A stretch of 60,000 bases of DNA from Apostichopus japonicus (taxonomy: Eukaryota > Echinodermata > Holothuroidea > Aspidochirotida > Stichopodidae), in assembly GCF_037975245.1 (NCBI RefSeq), contig NC_092580.1, forward strand, positions 4,874,501 through 4,934,500, in the 5' to 3' direction. The notes under the pieces were generated by a model. The model was not told the DNA's origin. It ran no database searches and saw only the letters and a program-made list of their open reading frames with translations. Position 1 is the first letter of the stretch, and each line of letters starts with the position of its first letter. The translations under genes and the position numbers were made by a program. Positions 1-12,179 of the stretch are shown here, one piece after another.

Positions 1-240
1 TCCTAGTACTCCCGGGGTGGATGCGCGGATGCGTGGATGCGGAGTCAAAATGAAATACGCGATGGTATATGGGGAAACTTTCGAAAATTATTTAAGTCCT
101 TTCCTAGTACTCACGAGGTGGATGCGCGGATGCGGAGTCAAAATGAAATACGTGATGGAATTTTAGAGGGCGTCATACGTGTAATTATACGGACATGTAC
201 AGGCTCACCGCGCATCCGCGCATCCGGATGCTGGGAAGAG
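1..240. repeat. GC-rich tandem and inverted repeat
   Basis: A unit containing TCCTAGTACTC then GGATGCGCGGATGCG and GAGTCAAAATGAAATACG occurs at 1-64 and again at about 108-164. An inverted version of the GGATGCGCGGATGCG core lies at about 211-230. It may be the end of a foldback or terminal-inverted-repeat element whose other part lies left of the window. 241-560 shows no recognisable feature. Confidence 0.6.
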
Positions 241-567
241 TTAATGAATGGCCCTGTATTCTATAATTGTACCCGTTATAAATGGCTTAGTCCAACACGA
301 CTCTTTACGAAAGGCCTACATGATGTGTCTTGCATGTTTCATGTAACTTATGTTAAGGTAACTTCATCAAGTTCATGGTAGGCTAGGCCTAGGATTAAAT
401 GTGAAATGAGTGTAGGCCTATGGCAAGGTCTGTTATGTTGGCCTAAAAGTTAAAGCCTAAATTTTCCTTGACCAAATCACATGCTCCCAGGTTTCAGTAA
501 GGCAAGAAGATGGTAGATCAAACGTTAGAGTAAGGTTAACCTAACTTCAAGAACTAACTTCTAAGTA

Positions 568-1165
568 GCATGGTGGGCTCATAATTGACGCACTTAAGGA
601 TTGGATTGACGATGTCTGTCAACCTAAAATCCAAATCACTCAACTGCATGCACTTTTCATATGTGTAGTTCCTCACAAATGTAATGATCTCAAAATATTT
701 ATTGTTCTGTGCCTACACAACGTACAATTGAGAAGAATTTGAACACAAAATGTCTGCTGTGTCAAGTTCTTTCATACCCCTAAATTGACACATTCGTCGA
801 TAAGCTAACTGTAGAGTAGGCCTAAGTATACATCCATTGACTTTGGATGCTGTTTGCTATGCTCTGAACCTCTTAGCTCAGACAGGTCAGGTCCCAGAGA
901 GTAGTTGTATCATATTGAAGTAATTTTGGTAATTTTTTGGGAGTAAGATTTCCAAATGTCCAAAATACGTGTAAAACTGGGGGGAGGGTGGTAAAAGCTT
1001 AATAGAAACCACAATTTGGTCAGCAAATAGCTGAAATGGATTCAAACTCATGAATATGTAATTGTGCTTGACTGCAAAAAGTTTAGGTGGCCTGCTGTAT
1101 CGTTGCTAGTTATAATTGAAGGTGCGTCAATTACGGGGGTGCGTCAATTACGAAGCCTTTACTAT
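568..1165. mobile_element. MITE-like element, copy 1
   Basis: A non-coding unit about 600 bp long with imperfect inverted ends built on ATAATTGACGCAC (580-593) and GTGCGTCAATTACG (1139-1152; a second copy of the end motif is at 1121-1134). The second full copy is at about 1630-2273, which defines the boundaries. It probably belongs to a TA-targeting DNA transposon group, judged only from TA at the edges of homology. Confidence 0.6.
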
Positions 1166-1605
1166 ACATCATTGCCAATATTGCCAAAAAATTCAATCAC
1201 TCCATTGGCTTCCAGTAAAACAACGGTCAATTTATAAGCTCCTCCTCTTAACGTACAAATCACAACACTCCCTTGCCCCTGGTTACATTACAAATTTAAT
1301 ATCTCAGTATCATCCTCAACGCCAACTTCGCTCGTCTACAAAGTGTCTTCTTGCCACCAGCCATACCCCAAACACAAAGTTTTATGGAGAAAGAGCCTTC
1401 ATCTCTGCTGCACCTCATCTCTGGAACAATCTACCATCTTCAATTCGCAATGTACCATCGGTTGACTGTTTTAAGCATCTCTTAAAAACTCATTTATTCC
1501 AAAAATTTACAGTGATTTGACTTGCATTTTTGTGTACTTGTTTAAGCGCATTGAGGCCTTTGCATAAAGTGCTCTATAAATATTTGCTTATTATTATTAT
1601 TATAT
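1166..1605 (+). mobile_element. 3' end of a CR1/L2-like non-LTR retrotransposon
   Basis: Open over about 110 codons in the pattern of a LINE ORF2 C terminus: LHWLPVKQRSIYKLLLLTYK, SLAPGYI, FYGERAFISAAPHLWNNLP, then FKHLLKTHLF. The stop at 1518-1520 is followed by a typical 3' tail (AAGCGCATTGAGGCCTTTGC, then GCTCTATAAATA) and (ATT)n at 1588-1603. Only the 3' end is present, as in 5'-truncated LINE copies. Confidence 0.8.
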
Positions 1606-1629
1606 ATCAATCAGCTCGAAGTGGATATA

Positions 1630-2273
1630 GCATCGTGGGCTCATATTCATAATTGACCCACTTAGTTAAGGATTTGATTAATGATGTCTATCAACGAAAA
1701 ATTGAAATCACTCAACGTCTACGTCTACGTTTTTTATGTGTCATTCCTCAGAATTGTAAATATCTCAAAATATTTTTGTTCTGTGCCTACACAACATACA
1801 ATTGAGCAGAATTTGACCTCATATATGATGTATGTCAGTTTTTTTCATACCCCTAAATTGACACACTTGTCGATAACCTAACTGAAGTGTAGGCATGCCT
1901 TAGTATACATCCATTGACTTTATATGCTGTTTGCTATGCTATGAGCCTCTAAGCTCAGACAGGTCAGGTTCCAGAGAGTAGTGGTATTATATTGAGGTAA
2001 TTTTTGTTATTTATTGATGTAATTTTGGTTATTTTTAGGGAATAATATTTCCAAATGCCAAAAAAACATGCAAATCTGGGGGGAGGGTGGTAAAAGCCTT
2101 TAAAAAAACATAATTTGATCAGCATGTACCTGAAATGGATTAAAACAAGTTCTTCAAATATGTAACTCTGCTTGACTGCAAAAAGTTTATGTTGCCTGCT
2201 GTATCATTATGTGAGTAATATCTGAAGGTTCTTCAATTACAAAGGAGCGTCAATTATGAAGCCTTTACTATAC
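1630..2273. mobile_element. MITE-like element, copy 2
   Basis: Diverged direct copy of 568-1165. The same order of blocks is present, for example TCAGACAGGTCAGGT and GGGGGGAGGGTGGTAAAAGC, ending GAAGCCTTTACTATAC. The inverted ends are ATAATTGACCCAC-like at the left (with an inserted ATTCAT) and GGAGCGTCAATTATGAAG at the right. Confidence 0.6.
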
Positions 2274-2724
2274 AGTGAACTATAGCAAACGTTGTGTCAA
2301 ACTTTGAAGACAATTAAGTACCAAGCAGTACGTAAATGTGACCCAAGTTGTTCATCTTTAAACAAAGTGAACGTAAAGACTAAATGTTGCTGTTTTTTAG
2401 CGTCTCCACGTACTTCAAGCAAATTTAGTACCATTCCATCAGGTTTCAGTGACAGTATTTGCAGTGCAAATGGAGTCTAGTATCCAAGCAAATGACTTGT
2501 GAGTGAAATGCAACAGGATCAGAGGATGACATTTCTGGCATGCTGCTTTGTGGGCTGACTGATTTCCTTTTCCTCTACCTCCACTCCCCTCCACCCCAGC
2601 CTTCCTTCACAACTTTTTGCTCTCTGTTTTTCATCCTCTGGATGGTCATTCTTGGAAATCGTCATGTGATATTATATGTCTGTTTATCATTTTCAGGAGG
2701 GTTACAACATACTTTTGAGAAAAA
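2274..2724. other. Upstream flank and probable 5' UTR of the HEMK1-like gene
   Basis: Pyrimidine-rich around 2560-2640. No TATA box or other promoter element can be named with confidence. The leader or promoter of the downstream gene must lie here or further left. Confidence 0.3.
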
Positions 2725-3078
2725 ATGTTTCCTGCTACAACTTTGAGCCGTTGCCTTGTTTTAAGGCAATCGTGGAAGCACCTGAGGGAACTATATTTCC
2801 GCAGAGACTCTACAGATTATCAGTACATAAACGGTGGTGGTAGATTATTCTCTTATCATAATCAGGCAGTGTTATCCTTGAGTCACAGAGGATGGAGTAT
2901 ACTCCCAGAGAGATATTTTACCTCTGATATTCCAAAGAACGAAAAAGATGTTACATCCGAAGACGTGACCATTGGTGGATTGAAGAGAAGATGGAGAAAA
3001 TGTCTTGAGGAGGAAGGTGTACCAGAGTCTGATCTCTCAGTAGAAGCTATTGTTGCCCATGTCCTCGGTAAAAAAATG
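2725..3078 (+). CDS. HEMK1: HEMK1-like exon 1
   Basis: Codes for residues 1-118: the presumed mitochondrial targeting segment (starts [15 protein letters not shown]) and the first helices of the N-terminal domain, ending near [10 protein letters not shown]. The donor is GTATGT at 3079. An earlier GTAAAA at 3068 is less likely because it would lose the LGKKM codons that lead in phase into exon 2. Confidence 0.9.
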
Positions 3079-6000
3079 GTATGTACACATTGAATGATAG
3101 TTTCTCTTTATTTAATAGCTTTTGGGATAACAGTTCCAAGCGTAAGAAAATGACTATTAAATAAGTGACTTCAGTTACTCTGACATGACCCAAATCCGTA
3201 GATTTCAAAAGGGAAATGGACAAGGTTAAGAAAAATTTCGCTAAGGACACAAGTATAAAGTGACTCAAATAATGAAAGGGTGAAAAAAAACGTGTATTCT
3301 ACCATTTTGTCATTATTTGATGATGTTATCTATCTTCCTTCTCGATAGCAAATATAATACCTAATAATATGTTTAAAATCAAATGTCATGAAATATCACC
3401 GAGAAAATTGTAAGGTGGGAGGTAAGTTGAGTACTTAACACCATCTTGTTTTTTATCATCTTTGAGCTAAGCCTTCCCAAAATACTAGATCCTGGTATGA
3501 CTGATTTAACCAAATCAGGTGAAAATAAGTTAAAAAATAAGTGTCTGAAAGTAATTATTCAACTTTACATAGATAACACACTGTAAAGGATAACTTCTTC
3601 ATGATTGATATAGCAGTTTGACAGTATATATTTGAAATTATGGCAAATTCAAATGGTTTCCGGCAAAAAAGATTGTTTTCAACCAAGACATCTTTCACCT
3701 GGATGTATAGTTTTGTATATATAATGGTTCTTTCCTTGTGGTAATAAGTGTTTTCTTTGTCGTTGCTATCATTCATTCCAATTCTATGATATTAAGTATT
3801 GTACACTACTAGAGTTGTTTACGTTCCTTCTAACAATCTGTACAGCACTTGGTATTCTGTTAAGCTGCTCTAAATGTTTCTTCTAATGAGATTGTCATAT
3901 ATATGGTAGCCAATTATGCTTGAGTGTACTGTGATAGTTAGATTTAAGGAAAGACAGGAAAGAGAGACTGTTTAGAAAGAGTGAAGGAAGGTGGCTGGTA
4001 GAAGTCACTGGAGAAATTCAGAGAAATACATTGGAAATAGAAGCACCATTACCTATGTATCTATTCATGCCTGTACTTCATAGAACATGTACATATCATT
4101 GTTATGTCCTCAGTTTCATGAACTCGATGCTTCCATTATGACTCTCCTTCCAACCAAGAAAGAGAAAGAAGACATTGATAGACTTTGTCACCAAAGGTTA
4201 AAAAGGTAATCAGAATTGGTGAGTGTCTAGTTGATTCAAGCTGTGACATCATCTTTGTCTTTGTATTTTCAGCTCTTATATAACCAAACCTGAAAAAGAG
4301 TAGAAGTGATCTGCAACCAATTTTTCCACCAAATAAACTTTCAATAGCAAATAGATACTGATTAGTGTGATTTAAAAAAAATTATTGCTCAATTACTTTT
4401 TTTTCAGATTATAGCTAATCACATGCATGGAGCCAATGTTGTAGAAAGTTTTATCATTTTTCTCTCTTTCCTCGTAAATTCAAATGAAACCCAAGTAGTG
4501 AAGCTAGTGTACTGCGCCAACAATTGTTATGGATTTCAAGTGTAATCACCAGGTGCTGATTGAAGGTTTTATGAATGAAGATTGTGGGGAAGGGGTAGGG
4601 GGCAGTTAGCCATGTTAATTTTTTTAATATTTCCAATTTGATGTTATTGCTTTACCCTTTTACATTACTTTAACAATCTGTACATGTATACATGTTTCCA
4701 AATCATTTATCCTTGGTACACAGTCTTTTGCGAACAGTGCACAGATCCAAGTGAAATTTATGTTAGTCAATTGTATAGTTTGTGTTCATTGAGGGATATT
4801 TCTGAATGATGTTTTTCAATTACAAGAAGCATTTATTCTATTGTCAAATGCTTGCTCACTGAAGAATGCAGTTTGAGTAGGGCTATATGGTGACCACATT
4901 TGTTGCATATTAATTAGGAAGACAATGCGGGAGGGGAGATCAAGTGGTAGAAGGATTATAGTAACAGGGTAACAACAGGTAAATATGGGATGGGGTGCGG
5001 CTATTGCAGAGAATTGTGAGTTACGGTAGGACAGAAGCACAGCTGAGAGGTAAAGATATGCAAACTTGTAGGTTATGGGAGATATGTACGAATATAAGTA
5101 AAGAAATCATTTTGGAATTACTTGGGTTAGCGACTATACTAGCCAAGCTTAAAGTTGAATGTGCTTGAGATATTTTATTTTAGACTCCAAGGAACACTGC
5201 GAAGATGTCAGAATCAGCTTTTCTCTATGACCTGAACATTATTTGGACAACTGGACATTTACATATGTACCTTCAGCAAATGTTAATTTGTTCTTTTCTT
5301 TTGCAAATACATACCATTGCATTATACCTATTATCACAAACAGTTTATTTGCCATTTACTGTTTGTAGGATGCCTGTACAGTATATTATCAGTGAATGGG
5401 ATTTCAGGGATATGACATTGATAATGAAACCACCAGTGTTTATTCCCAGGTCAGAAACTGAGGTGAGATTTATTGACTTGCTTATCTCATTCCAGTTGCC
5501 CATATGCTTTGTGTTACAAATTTGGTTTCATAGATTATTTGATATGCTGTAACAGTTCATGTTTATGTTGTTTCAGTCCAAGCTGTAACACTGCACATAT
5601 GTGCTATGTGTTGTATCAGTCCGTATATATTGTTCCAGTACACATATGTACGACTATCTAAGCTGTAACACTGCATACTGTATGTGCTATGTGTTATATC
5701 AGTTCGTATATGTTGTTTCAGTTCATATATGACTACTATCTAATATCTAAGCTGTAAAACTGTATATATAGTGCTATGTGTTTTATCAATTCGTATATGT
5801 TGTTTCAGTTCATATGTGACTACTATCTAAGCTGTAAAACTGCATGTATGTGCTATGTGTTGTATCAGTCCGTATATGGTGTTCCAGTACTTACACATGT
5901 ACTACTATCTAAGCTGTAACACTGCAGATATGCTATGTTGTTTCAGTCCGTATGTTGTTTCAGTTCAAATACATACTACTATCTAAGCTGTAACACTGCG

Positions 6001-9000
6001 TATATGTGTTATGTGTTATATCAGTCTGTATATGTTGTTCCAGTATATATCATATGTTACATAAAATATAGTACAATCTAAGCTATAACACTGCCTTGTG
6101 TGTTGTATACAGTCCATAATGTGCTATGATTATTGGTTCATATAAGAATATTACATGCTATTTATAATAGTTCACATATTGGTGCTATGTATTGAGTCAG
6201 TCCCTATGATAGCTACATTCCTGCCAAGTCTCACAGTTTTAACTTGAGACTCACATGTTAATTTGCTATTTACACTGGGACCTGCAAAAATTAGTCAGGG
6301 GACTTCAACCTGCCAACTCTCCAAGCAACAGCAGCATCTTGCATGAAATAGTTTTTGAAAACATTCCATTTAATTGGGAGCTTGCATTGCATAAGACATG
6401 GAATCATACACCATAAAGCCTTTATCTCATAAGATCCTGACAGGATAGGTAAACCACCTTCTGGATAATTGGAAAATTTTGATGACTAAGAAATGTTTGA
6501 TAAATGTGTTAGAAGATTTGTGTGAGGTATTGTTTATCAGTTTCCAGCTATTTCTACTTAGTCACCCACTTTTCCTTTTTATTTAATCATTTTTCTGATC
6601 CAGTGATCTTGTTCTATATTTTTTTGTGATAGTAATTAGGGCTTGAGCCAGCCATAACCACTTAATCAATTGTAACCTTATAGGTTTCCTACCTTACAGC
6701 TAAAATCAAACATTTCCTCTGCATTTGGTAAATGTAAATCCTTTACTAAAGAACATTAACTCTCCGAGGTTTTTCCTGAACAATATGTTAGTGCAGTGAC
6801 ATATCGATCAAAGGTAAAAATCAATAGACCCAGCATTCAAATTTCAAAGAATCTACTGTAATGCTGTTTTTTTCTTTTATCTATCTGTTAGAAATCTAAT
6901 AAAACCACAGAACCACTCATGGCATGCCCCAAAATTTATTATTCCAGTAATTAACAGCAGATACTACCACTGACACACTTTGGTTGTACTTTCCCTGAAG
7001 TCGCCTTCAGGCGCTCTCGAGATTATCAAAATATTAAATTTGACGACGATCACTTTCAGCTCGAGTCTGGCAAACTTTGTACGTAGAAGTTTGAAACTAA
7101 TAAAATTGGGTGTATTTTTTTCTCAGACATGAACTTTCGTTGAGATGTTTACTATATTCTGTAAGAAATGGCAATAGATTTATTTATACAGAGTACCTTT
7201 CTTTCCTCCCCAAAACTAGATATTTGTGGAAATCATCACAGACCACTATAGGAAAGACGAAGAACTGAAGATATTAGAGATTGGATGCGGTTCAGGAGCA
7301 ATTTCTGTGTCCCTGTTGCGTGCTTTTAATAAGGTGGGTAGATTTCTGTTTTGGTATTGAAAGTTTCGTTCAAAATGTCAAACAGAAAGTGACAGGAGAC
7401 AAAAACCCAACAATCACTTTTACATCTTAAATGACAGATCTTTGTGAACAACAACTCCCCCCCCTCCCCCCCCCCCATCACCCAAACAGCTAAGAAATAT
7501 CTTGCTCCACTTGGTGAGATATTTTTTTTTAAGCCTCGTCTGCAAGCTGTCATTTCGTTAATCGGTCATGTCATATTGCCTCAAGGATCTGAAACCTTCC
7601 CCTTCTTTTTTTTCTTTCTTCATATTTCCGAGGTAAATATTAACAGTGTTTGAAATTACTACCATCATTAGATCATGTTTGAGAACGTCACTACTTTTAG
7701 ATTCAGCATTTGCAAAATCCATCTCCTTCACAGAAAATAAACATTGTAATAAATAATGAAAAACATAGGACATATATGACATTTGTCTCTATCACGTAGA
7801 CCTGTAGTGATGATTGGGGATGTACTGTATGTCTCATTTTCACCCAGGGAAGCATGAATTCTGGTATATCTCTAGTCTGTAAAAATATATTGCAAATTTT
7901 GAAATTTTTGGTTCACTGGTGGGTGGTCTTCATCACCAGTACAGACGGCTATCTCTCATTCCTGCGAGAATTGATTTCATGTCGTAGTGTGCCATCCCTT
8001 GATGTATATTTAAAGTAAGTTCAATACAATCATCAGTTGTAGCCCTTTCATAATAGGGTAAATTGATTGTGCATTGAAACAGATAACGTGACGAGAGATT
8101 GACGAAGGTCTGTGCTTCTAGCACGTTGTGAACAGTCAGTGCGATTAATAGTTCCCATTAAGTTTGGTCGAAGGAAATCTAAACAAGGTTTATAATTCTA
8201 AAAGGAAACACGTAAATCAGGCATAGCATAGCTATTTGCTTTGTATGCCTGTTTAATGTGCTGTTGGGATTGCAACCTTGAGCAGTGTTATGATTATTCA
8301 GTGGTCATTAATATTAATTAATGTAATATTGATTTTTTTTTCTTCAGGGGCGGGGAGCTTTTTTATAAGTTAATATTTACATGAATATGTATGAAACATG
8401 ATTCTTCAAAGGGTTCGAGTCTTCGTCAGTCTCATCAAGTTTTTGTTTGACAAAACAGGGTTTATAATTCAAGAGGGAAGACTTTTGATCTGGTATAGCA
8501 TATCTATTTGCTATGTATAACTTGTTTAATTTGCCTAGCCATATGTAGCTTTTGAATATTCAGTGGTCATTAAATTTTTTTTTTTTTTTTTTTTTTGAGA
8601 ACGAACACAAGATTTATTTGTGAAAAAAAGCAGGAATACGTTATCTGATAGAGCATAGTTTTCTACTATGCATACCTGGTTAGGTTGTAGTATACTTGCA
8701 AAAAGCCTGAGATTATTGCATAGAAAAGGACTTTGTTGATTGCAAGGGGGTAGGTTCAATATTTTACATATATTCTATTTTTGGAGCTGTAATTCCATGT
8801 ACTATAATTATATGTTAATACTTACAGTACATGAATATGTATGAAACATGATTCTTCAAAGGGTTTTAAGTCTTCATCAGCGGTATCAAGTGATGCATCA
8901 TTTCATGCTTTGTGCATTTTATTTTCAGAGTCATGTAACAGCGTTTGATGTCCTGAAAGAAGCTGTCGAACTTACACAAGAAAATGCTGCCAGGTTAGAC

Positions 9001-11764
9001 TTCTGTGACTTAGTATCCAAATCTCATAATGATGAGCAGTTAATGTCAAAGGTTACCAGATTCTCCATGGATTGATGGAATTGCTAAATAAGTAGTGTAT
9101 CAAAACATTGAATAATAATAATAATAAATAAGAAAGATGCTGCCCATGTTGTCTTAAAAATTGTTGTTCAGCTATATAAAGCAACAATGTCAATAACCAC
9201 ATCATTGTCATCAACATTTCCATCTTTGGGAACAGTTTTTATTTTAATAATATATAAGTGTGTATTTTCTGCAAACAGGTAATGGAGAAGTTGGGGGCAG
9301 GGAAGGGGAGGGGGGGGTTGTGAAAAGAGAAAATGAAAAAATAAACAAGTCTGTGAATTAGTAAGAGAAAACCACGGTATGAAATACTGTAGTTTTTTCC
9401 CCTTTTCCCTTGATCAGTTGACTAGAGGAATAATTCCTTTAGATACCCACACACATTATAATTCCATGTTGCTATAGAAGAGTGTGTACATCAGCTGTTT
9501 GAGAACAATAAATCCTGGCTTTGCAAGCCTCTCCAATACAAGTTAGTACAATTGTTACACAAATGCACAGATGCATAGCCCTTGTCACCACCTTCAATAT
9601 TCTTAACAAGTTATGCCCATAAAGTTCAAAATTGCTATGCAGATTTTAATGGAATTTTAAACAATGAATTGTGGCCTTTGAAAGCTATGGTTTATGTTGA
9701 TTGTTGATCTCTGTTAATATCTCTTGCTTCCCACAGATACAATGTACAGGATAGATTGAACATCTACAATGAGTCTGTCTCATGTAGAGTACCAAAACAT
9801 CTTGAAAATAGCAAGTTCCAGTTTGATCTGATTGTCAGCAATCCACCCTATATCTTTGAAGAGGATTTGGACGGTTTAGAACCAGAGGTTATAAAGTAAG
9901 TGGATGGTACAGGTTAAAGAAAGTTTTTAAAACATTAAATTATGTTAAAGGGGGTAGGTGGGTAGAGCTTGGGGTTGGGTAAAAGTGATTGTCCCTTTCT
10001 TTGGCTGAAGGTTTGTTATGTTCTCCTTAAATAGAGCTTGAATACATTCAAGACCTCTGGTATTGTTAAGTTAAAACTTAACAACCAGTGATTACCAATA
10101 CCTGTTAATGACATAAGGACCCTTAAACTGAATGGACTTAACACACTACAATGGGAATAAGTTAGTGTTCAGATTTTGTGTAGGACTATTTATGGCTCTG
10201 AATTTTTTTCTCTCATTGAATACTGTACTTCCTGTGTAATAAACTGATACACATTTCTGCACGTGTATAGCAACTGGACCATTTTGTATAGCATTTTGCG
10301 GTGCGATACCGGATAAATTATTCACCGTTTCACATCTAATAGTTCAAATGATATAAGTTGCAAACATGATGCATAATCGTTGGACCTTTGCAGATGTTGC
10401 AGTACCTTGTAAACAAGTATCTTGCTATGTTGATTAGCCACAGTGTGTTTATAGTTAGTGCATGGTTGGCAGGGATGCAGAAAGGACAGTCTGCATGCAA
10501 TTTTCCAGTCAATTTGTGCACCATCATTTTGAACTCTTGAAATTTGACTAATAGCATATATAGTCTACACAGATCATTACTTTGAAATAAAAAAAAATTG
10601 GCATCTCTTCTCCTCGGACTGAAACATATGCAAACTGTTGTCTCGCTTATTGTCTTCTCGACTCGTTTGATTTACATCCGAGCTTGAGAACTGATTATTT
10701 TCATGTCCTTCTGCTCTCTGCATGTCAGGTTTGAAGACACAGCTGCTTTAAATGGTGGCCGTGATGGTGCTGATGTCATCTTTGACATCATCAAACTCTC
10801 TCCGCATGTTTTGAAACCTGGTGGCTATATTTGGTTGGAAACGGACACAAGACATTCAGATATTCTTAAAGATTGGCTGAAGAGACATCGGGATTTGTCT
10901 GTTCAGTTTGTTTGCTGTTTCCCGGATTTCACTGACAGGTAATAACATAAAGGAACTTTCTCTAACATGTAGCCATTAAAGATTGCATAAGTTGTCGTTA
11001 GGATACAAGCAAGTTCATAAGAAAACACCTGGATTGACTTTGATATTCTAAATGGGCAAATGGATGGAAACAACTGTAGGATAAGAGTACATGAATATTT
11101 TTGTTGTTGATATACTAAAAATAAAGTTTTATACAATTCTTAATGTGATGCATTGATGACTGTAACCAACCCTATGAGAGAATATTTGACATTTTGTCCA
11201 TCTGGAATAATTCAACTCAAAATTTAAAGAATACTGTTCTTTGGTTGATTTTGTGATGTGCTCTTCGAAGTATTCAGTAAATATTGATGACCCATTCAAG
11301 TTTCTTCCTCCACCCCCTTCCATCACCCCCTCCTCACGTCCTGTCCTTTAACAACACTCACTTGTTATTTCCTCCCCAATCCTCCTTTTCATTCTCCCCA
11401 TTAATTACTGACTCACCATGAACTACTAATTATTATTACCATTAATTACTGACTAATTAAACCACATTGTTTCACCCTTCTGCACAGTTTATCTTTGAGG
11501 GTTAATGCCTTCTGTGTTCAGACTAGTTCTACTCTATTCATTGTTTGTAGTTGCAACATAGTTGTCTGTCTGTCCATCTGTCAGTTGTCTGTCTGTCACA
11601 TTGTATACATCTTTCAATTTTTATAGATTTCTGAGAACGTTGTTACTGTGTACCTTGAAATACTGTAGTGAAGGTGATTTATTACAGAAACTCTCAATAT
11701 TCAATTCTTGTTTCCTTGCTTTAGACCAAGGTTCTGTCAACTCCAGTATGTTGGTGACACGTGA
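2725..11764 (+). CDS. HEMK1: HEMK1-like release factor glutamine methyltransferase, 8 coding exons, complete
   Basis: Probable mitochondrial N5-glutamine methyltransferase (HemK/PrmC family), which methylates the glutamine of the GGQ motif in class I release factors using S-adenosylmethionine. Coding exons are 2725-3078, 4114-4205, 5369-5462, 7220-7333, 8929-8993, 9737-9895, 10729-10938 and 11725-11764. All junctions are GT/AG, phases agree, and the total is 1128 nt (375 codons plus stop). The N-terminal substrate-binding domain carries PVQYI (residues 151-155) followed by a W-D-F segment and FIPR-ETE. The SAM-binding glycine motif ILEIGCGSG is at 198-206 and the family signature NPPY at 275-278. 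The protein is longer than I recall for vertebrate HEMK1 (about 340 aa), mainly at the N terminus, which is rich in Arg, Ser and Thr with few acidic residues, as expected of a mitochondrial presequence. The ATG at 2725 is the first in the open frame of exon 1; it is not proven by transcript data. Confidence 0.93.
4114..4205 (+). CDS. HEMK1: HEMK1-like exon 2
   Basis: Starts after a CAG acceptor with the codons [13 protein letters not shown] and ends in the split codon AG|G just after CHQRLK. Completes the helical N-terminal domain. Too short to stand out as an ORF; found by family alignment and matching phase. Confidence 0.88.
5369..5462 (+). CDS. HEMK1: HEMK1-like exon 3
   Basis: Codes for RMPVQYI, then SEWDF and [11 protein letters not shown], the conserved linker that ends the N-terminal domain of PrmC proteins. 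Acceptor TTTGTAG, donor GTGAGA; ends in phase 0. Confidence 0.92.
5545..6205 (+). repeat. Minisatellite in intron 3 of the HEMK1-like gene
   Basis: About seven or eight degenerate copies of an 80-95 bp unit with AAGCTGTAACACTGC, TGTGCTATGTGTT, ATCAGTCCGTATATG and TTGTTCCAGTACATAT. Copies of AAGCTGTAA begin near 5580, 5660, 5749, 5829, 5910, 5985 and (as AAGCTATAA) 6079. Intron 3 spans 5463-7219; the remainder (6206-7219) shows nothing else recognisable. Confidence 0.8.
7220..7333 (+). CDS. HEMK1: HEMK1-like exon 4
   Basis: Residues 181-218, holding SAM-binding motif I ([16 protein letters not shown]). Acceptor CTAG at 7216-7219, donor GTGGGT at 7334, phase 0 at both ends. Confidence 0.93.
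7447..7483 (+). repeat. C-rich tract in intron 4
   Basis: C8-TC8-like homopolymer run inside intron 4 (7334-8928) of the HEMK1-like gene. A T-rich run follows at 7519-7530. Confidence 0.7.
8180..8890. repeat. Tandem duplication within intron 4
   Basis: Two diverged blocks, 8180-8430 and 8450-8890, share the ordered segments GGTTTATAATTC, TATTTGCT-TGTAT, TATTCAGTGGTCATTAA and ATGAATATGTATGAAACATG (8381-8400; again from 8831) followed by ATTCTTCAAAGGGTT. The right copy ends about 40 bp before exon 5, so the exon 5 acceptor lies just outside it. A poly(T) run is at 8576-8596. Confidence 0.65.
8929..8993 (+). CDS. HEMK1: HEMK1-like exon 5
   Basis: Short exon coding for [20 protein letters not shown], the beta-strand and acidic residue (AFD) that bind the SAM ribose, plus the next helix. 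Ends in split codon AG|A. The donor GTTAGA is weak. Confidence 0.87.
9109..9130 (+). repeat. (AAT)n microsatellite in intron 5
   Basis: Short AATAATAATAATAATAAATAA tract in intron 5 (8994-9736). A G-rich run lies at 9294-9319. Nothing else is recognised in the intron. Confidence 0.6.
9737..9895 (+). CDS. HEMK1: HEMK1-like exon 6 with NPPY signature
   Basis: Residues 241-292 with the segment [22 protein letters not shown] binds the substrate glutamine amide in N5-glutamine and N6-adenine methyltransferases. Acceptor CCACAG, donor GTAAGT. Confidence 0.95.
10729..10938 (+). CDS. HEMK1: HEMK1-like exon 7
   Basis: C-terminal part of the Rossmann fold, starting K-FED-AALNGG (the usual HemK K-x-E-x-x-x-AL-GG pattern) and including [11 protein letters not shown]. 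Ends with DFTD and a split arginine codon at the GTAATA donor. Confidence 0.93.
11725..11764 (+). CDS. HEMK1: HEMK1-like exon 8 with stop codon
   Basis: Completes the split arginine codon, then codes for [12 protein letters not shown] and the TGA at 11762-11764. The D-x-R-PRF ending is typical of HEMK1 orthologues. Too short for ORF scanning; placed by phase and family similarity. Confidence 0.85.
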
Positions 11765-12179
11765 TATCAGAGAAGGGTTACACTGGAAGAAATTCTATAA
11801 AACAAGAATCAAGAAGGACAGAAGAAGTCGACAAGATCAGCAGAGGAACGGCTTGGGTTTGTTTTAATAGCAATGTTTGGAGGAGGGGGAAAGGATGAGG
11901 AAGAGGTTGCGGGATGAATTTTGAGGGCTGTCCAGTCATTTGAGACGACCATAGTTAAGGTGGGATAATCAAAATTATCCTTGCTGTTGGTTTCCTCTGA
12001 GGCAAGCAGTTCATGTACACGTTTCAGGCAACCTTCAGTAATGCCTAAGTTGTCTGCAGGACAACCACTAGTTCTTGTAAAAATCAATCCTTCGTGAGGC
12101 CCTTTCCTGTCACACACAATTGCAAAGATCTGTAACAGTTTTTGTGTACAAAACATTTTTACCTTTCAAGCTCTGTGAA

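Noticed and set aside
5545-6205. CRISPR-like array
   Set aside because: Repeats of 80-95 bp diverge continuously and lack unique spacers; it is a minisatellite in a eukaryotic intron.
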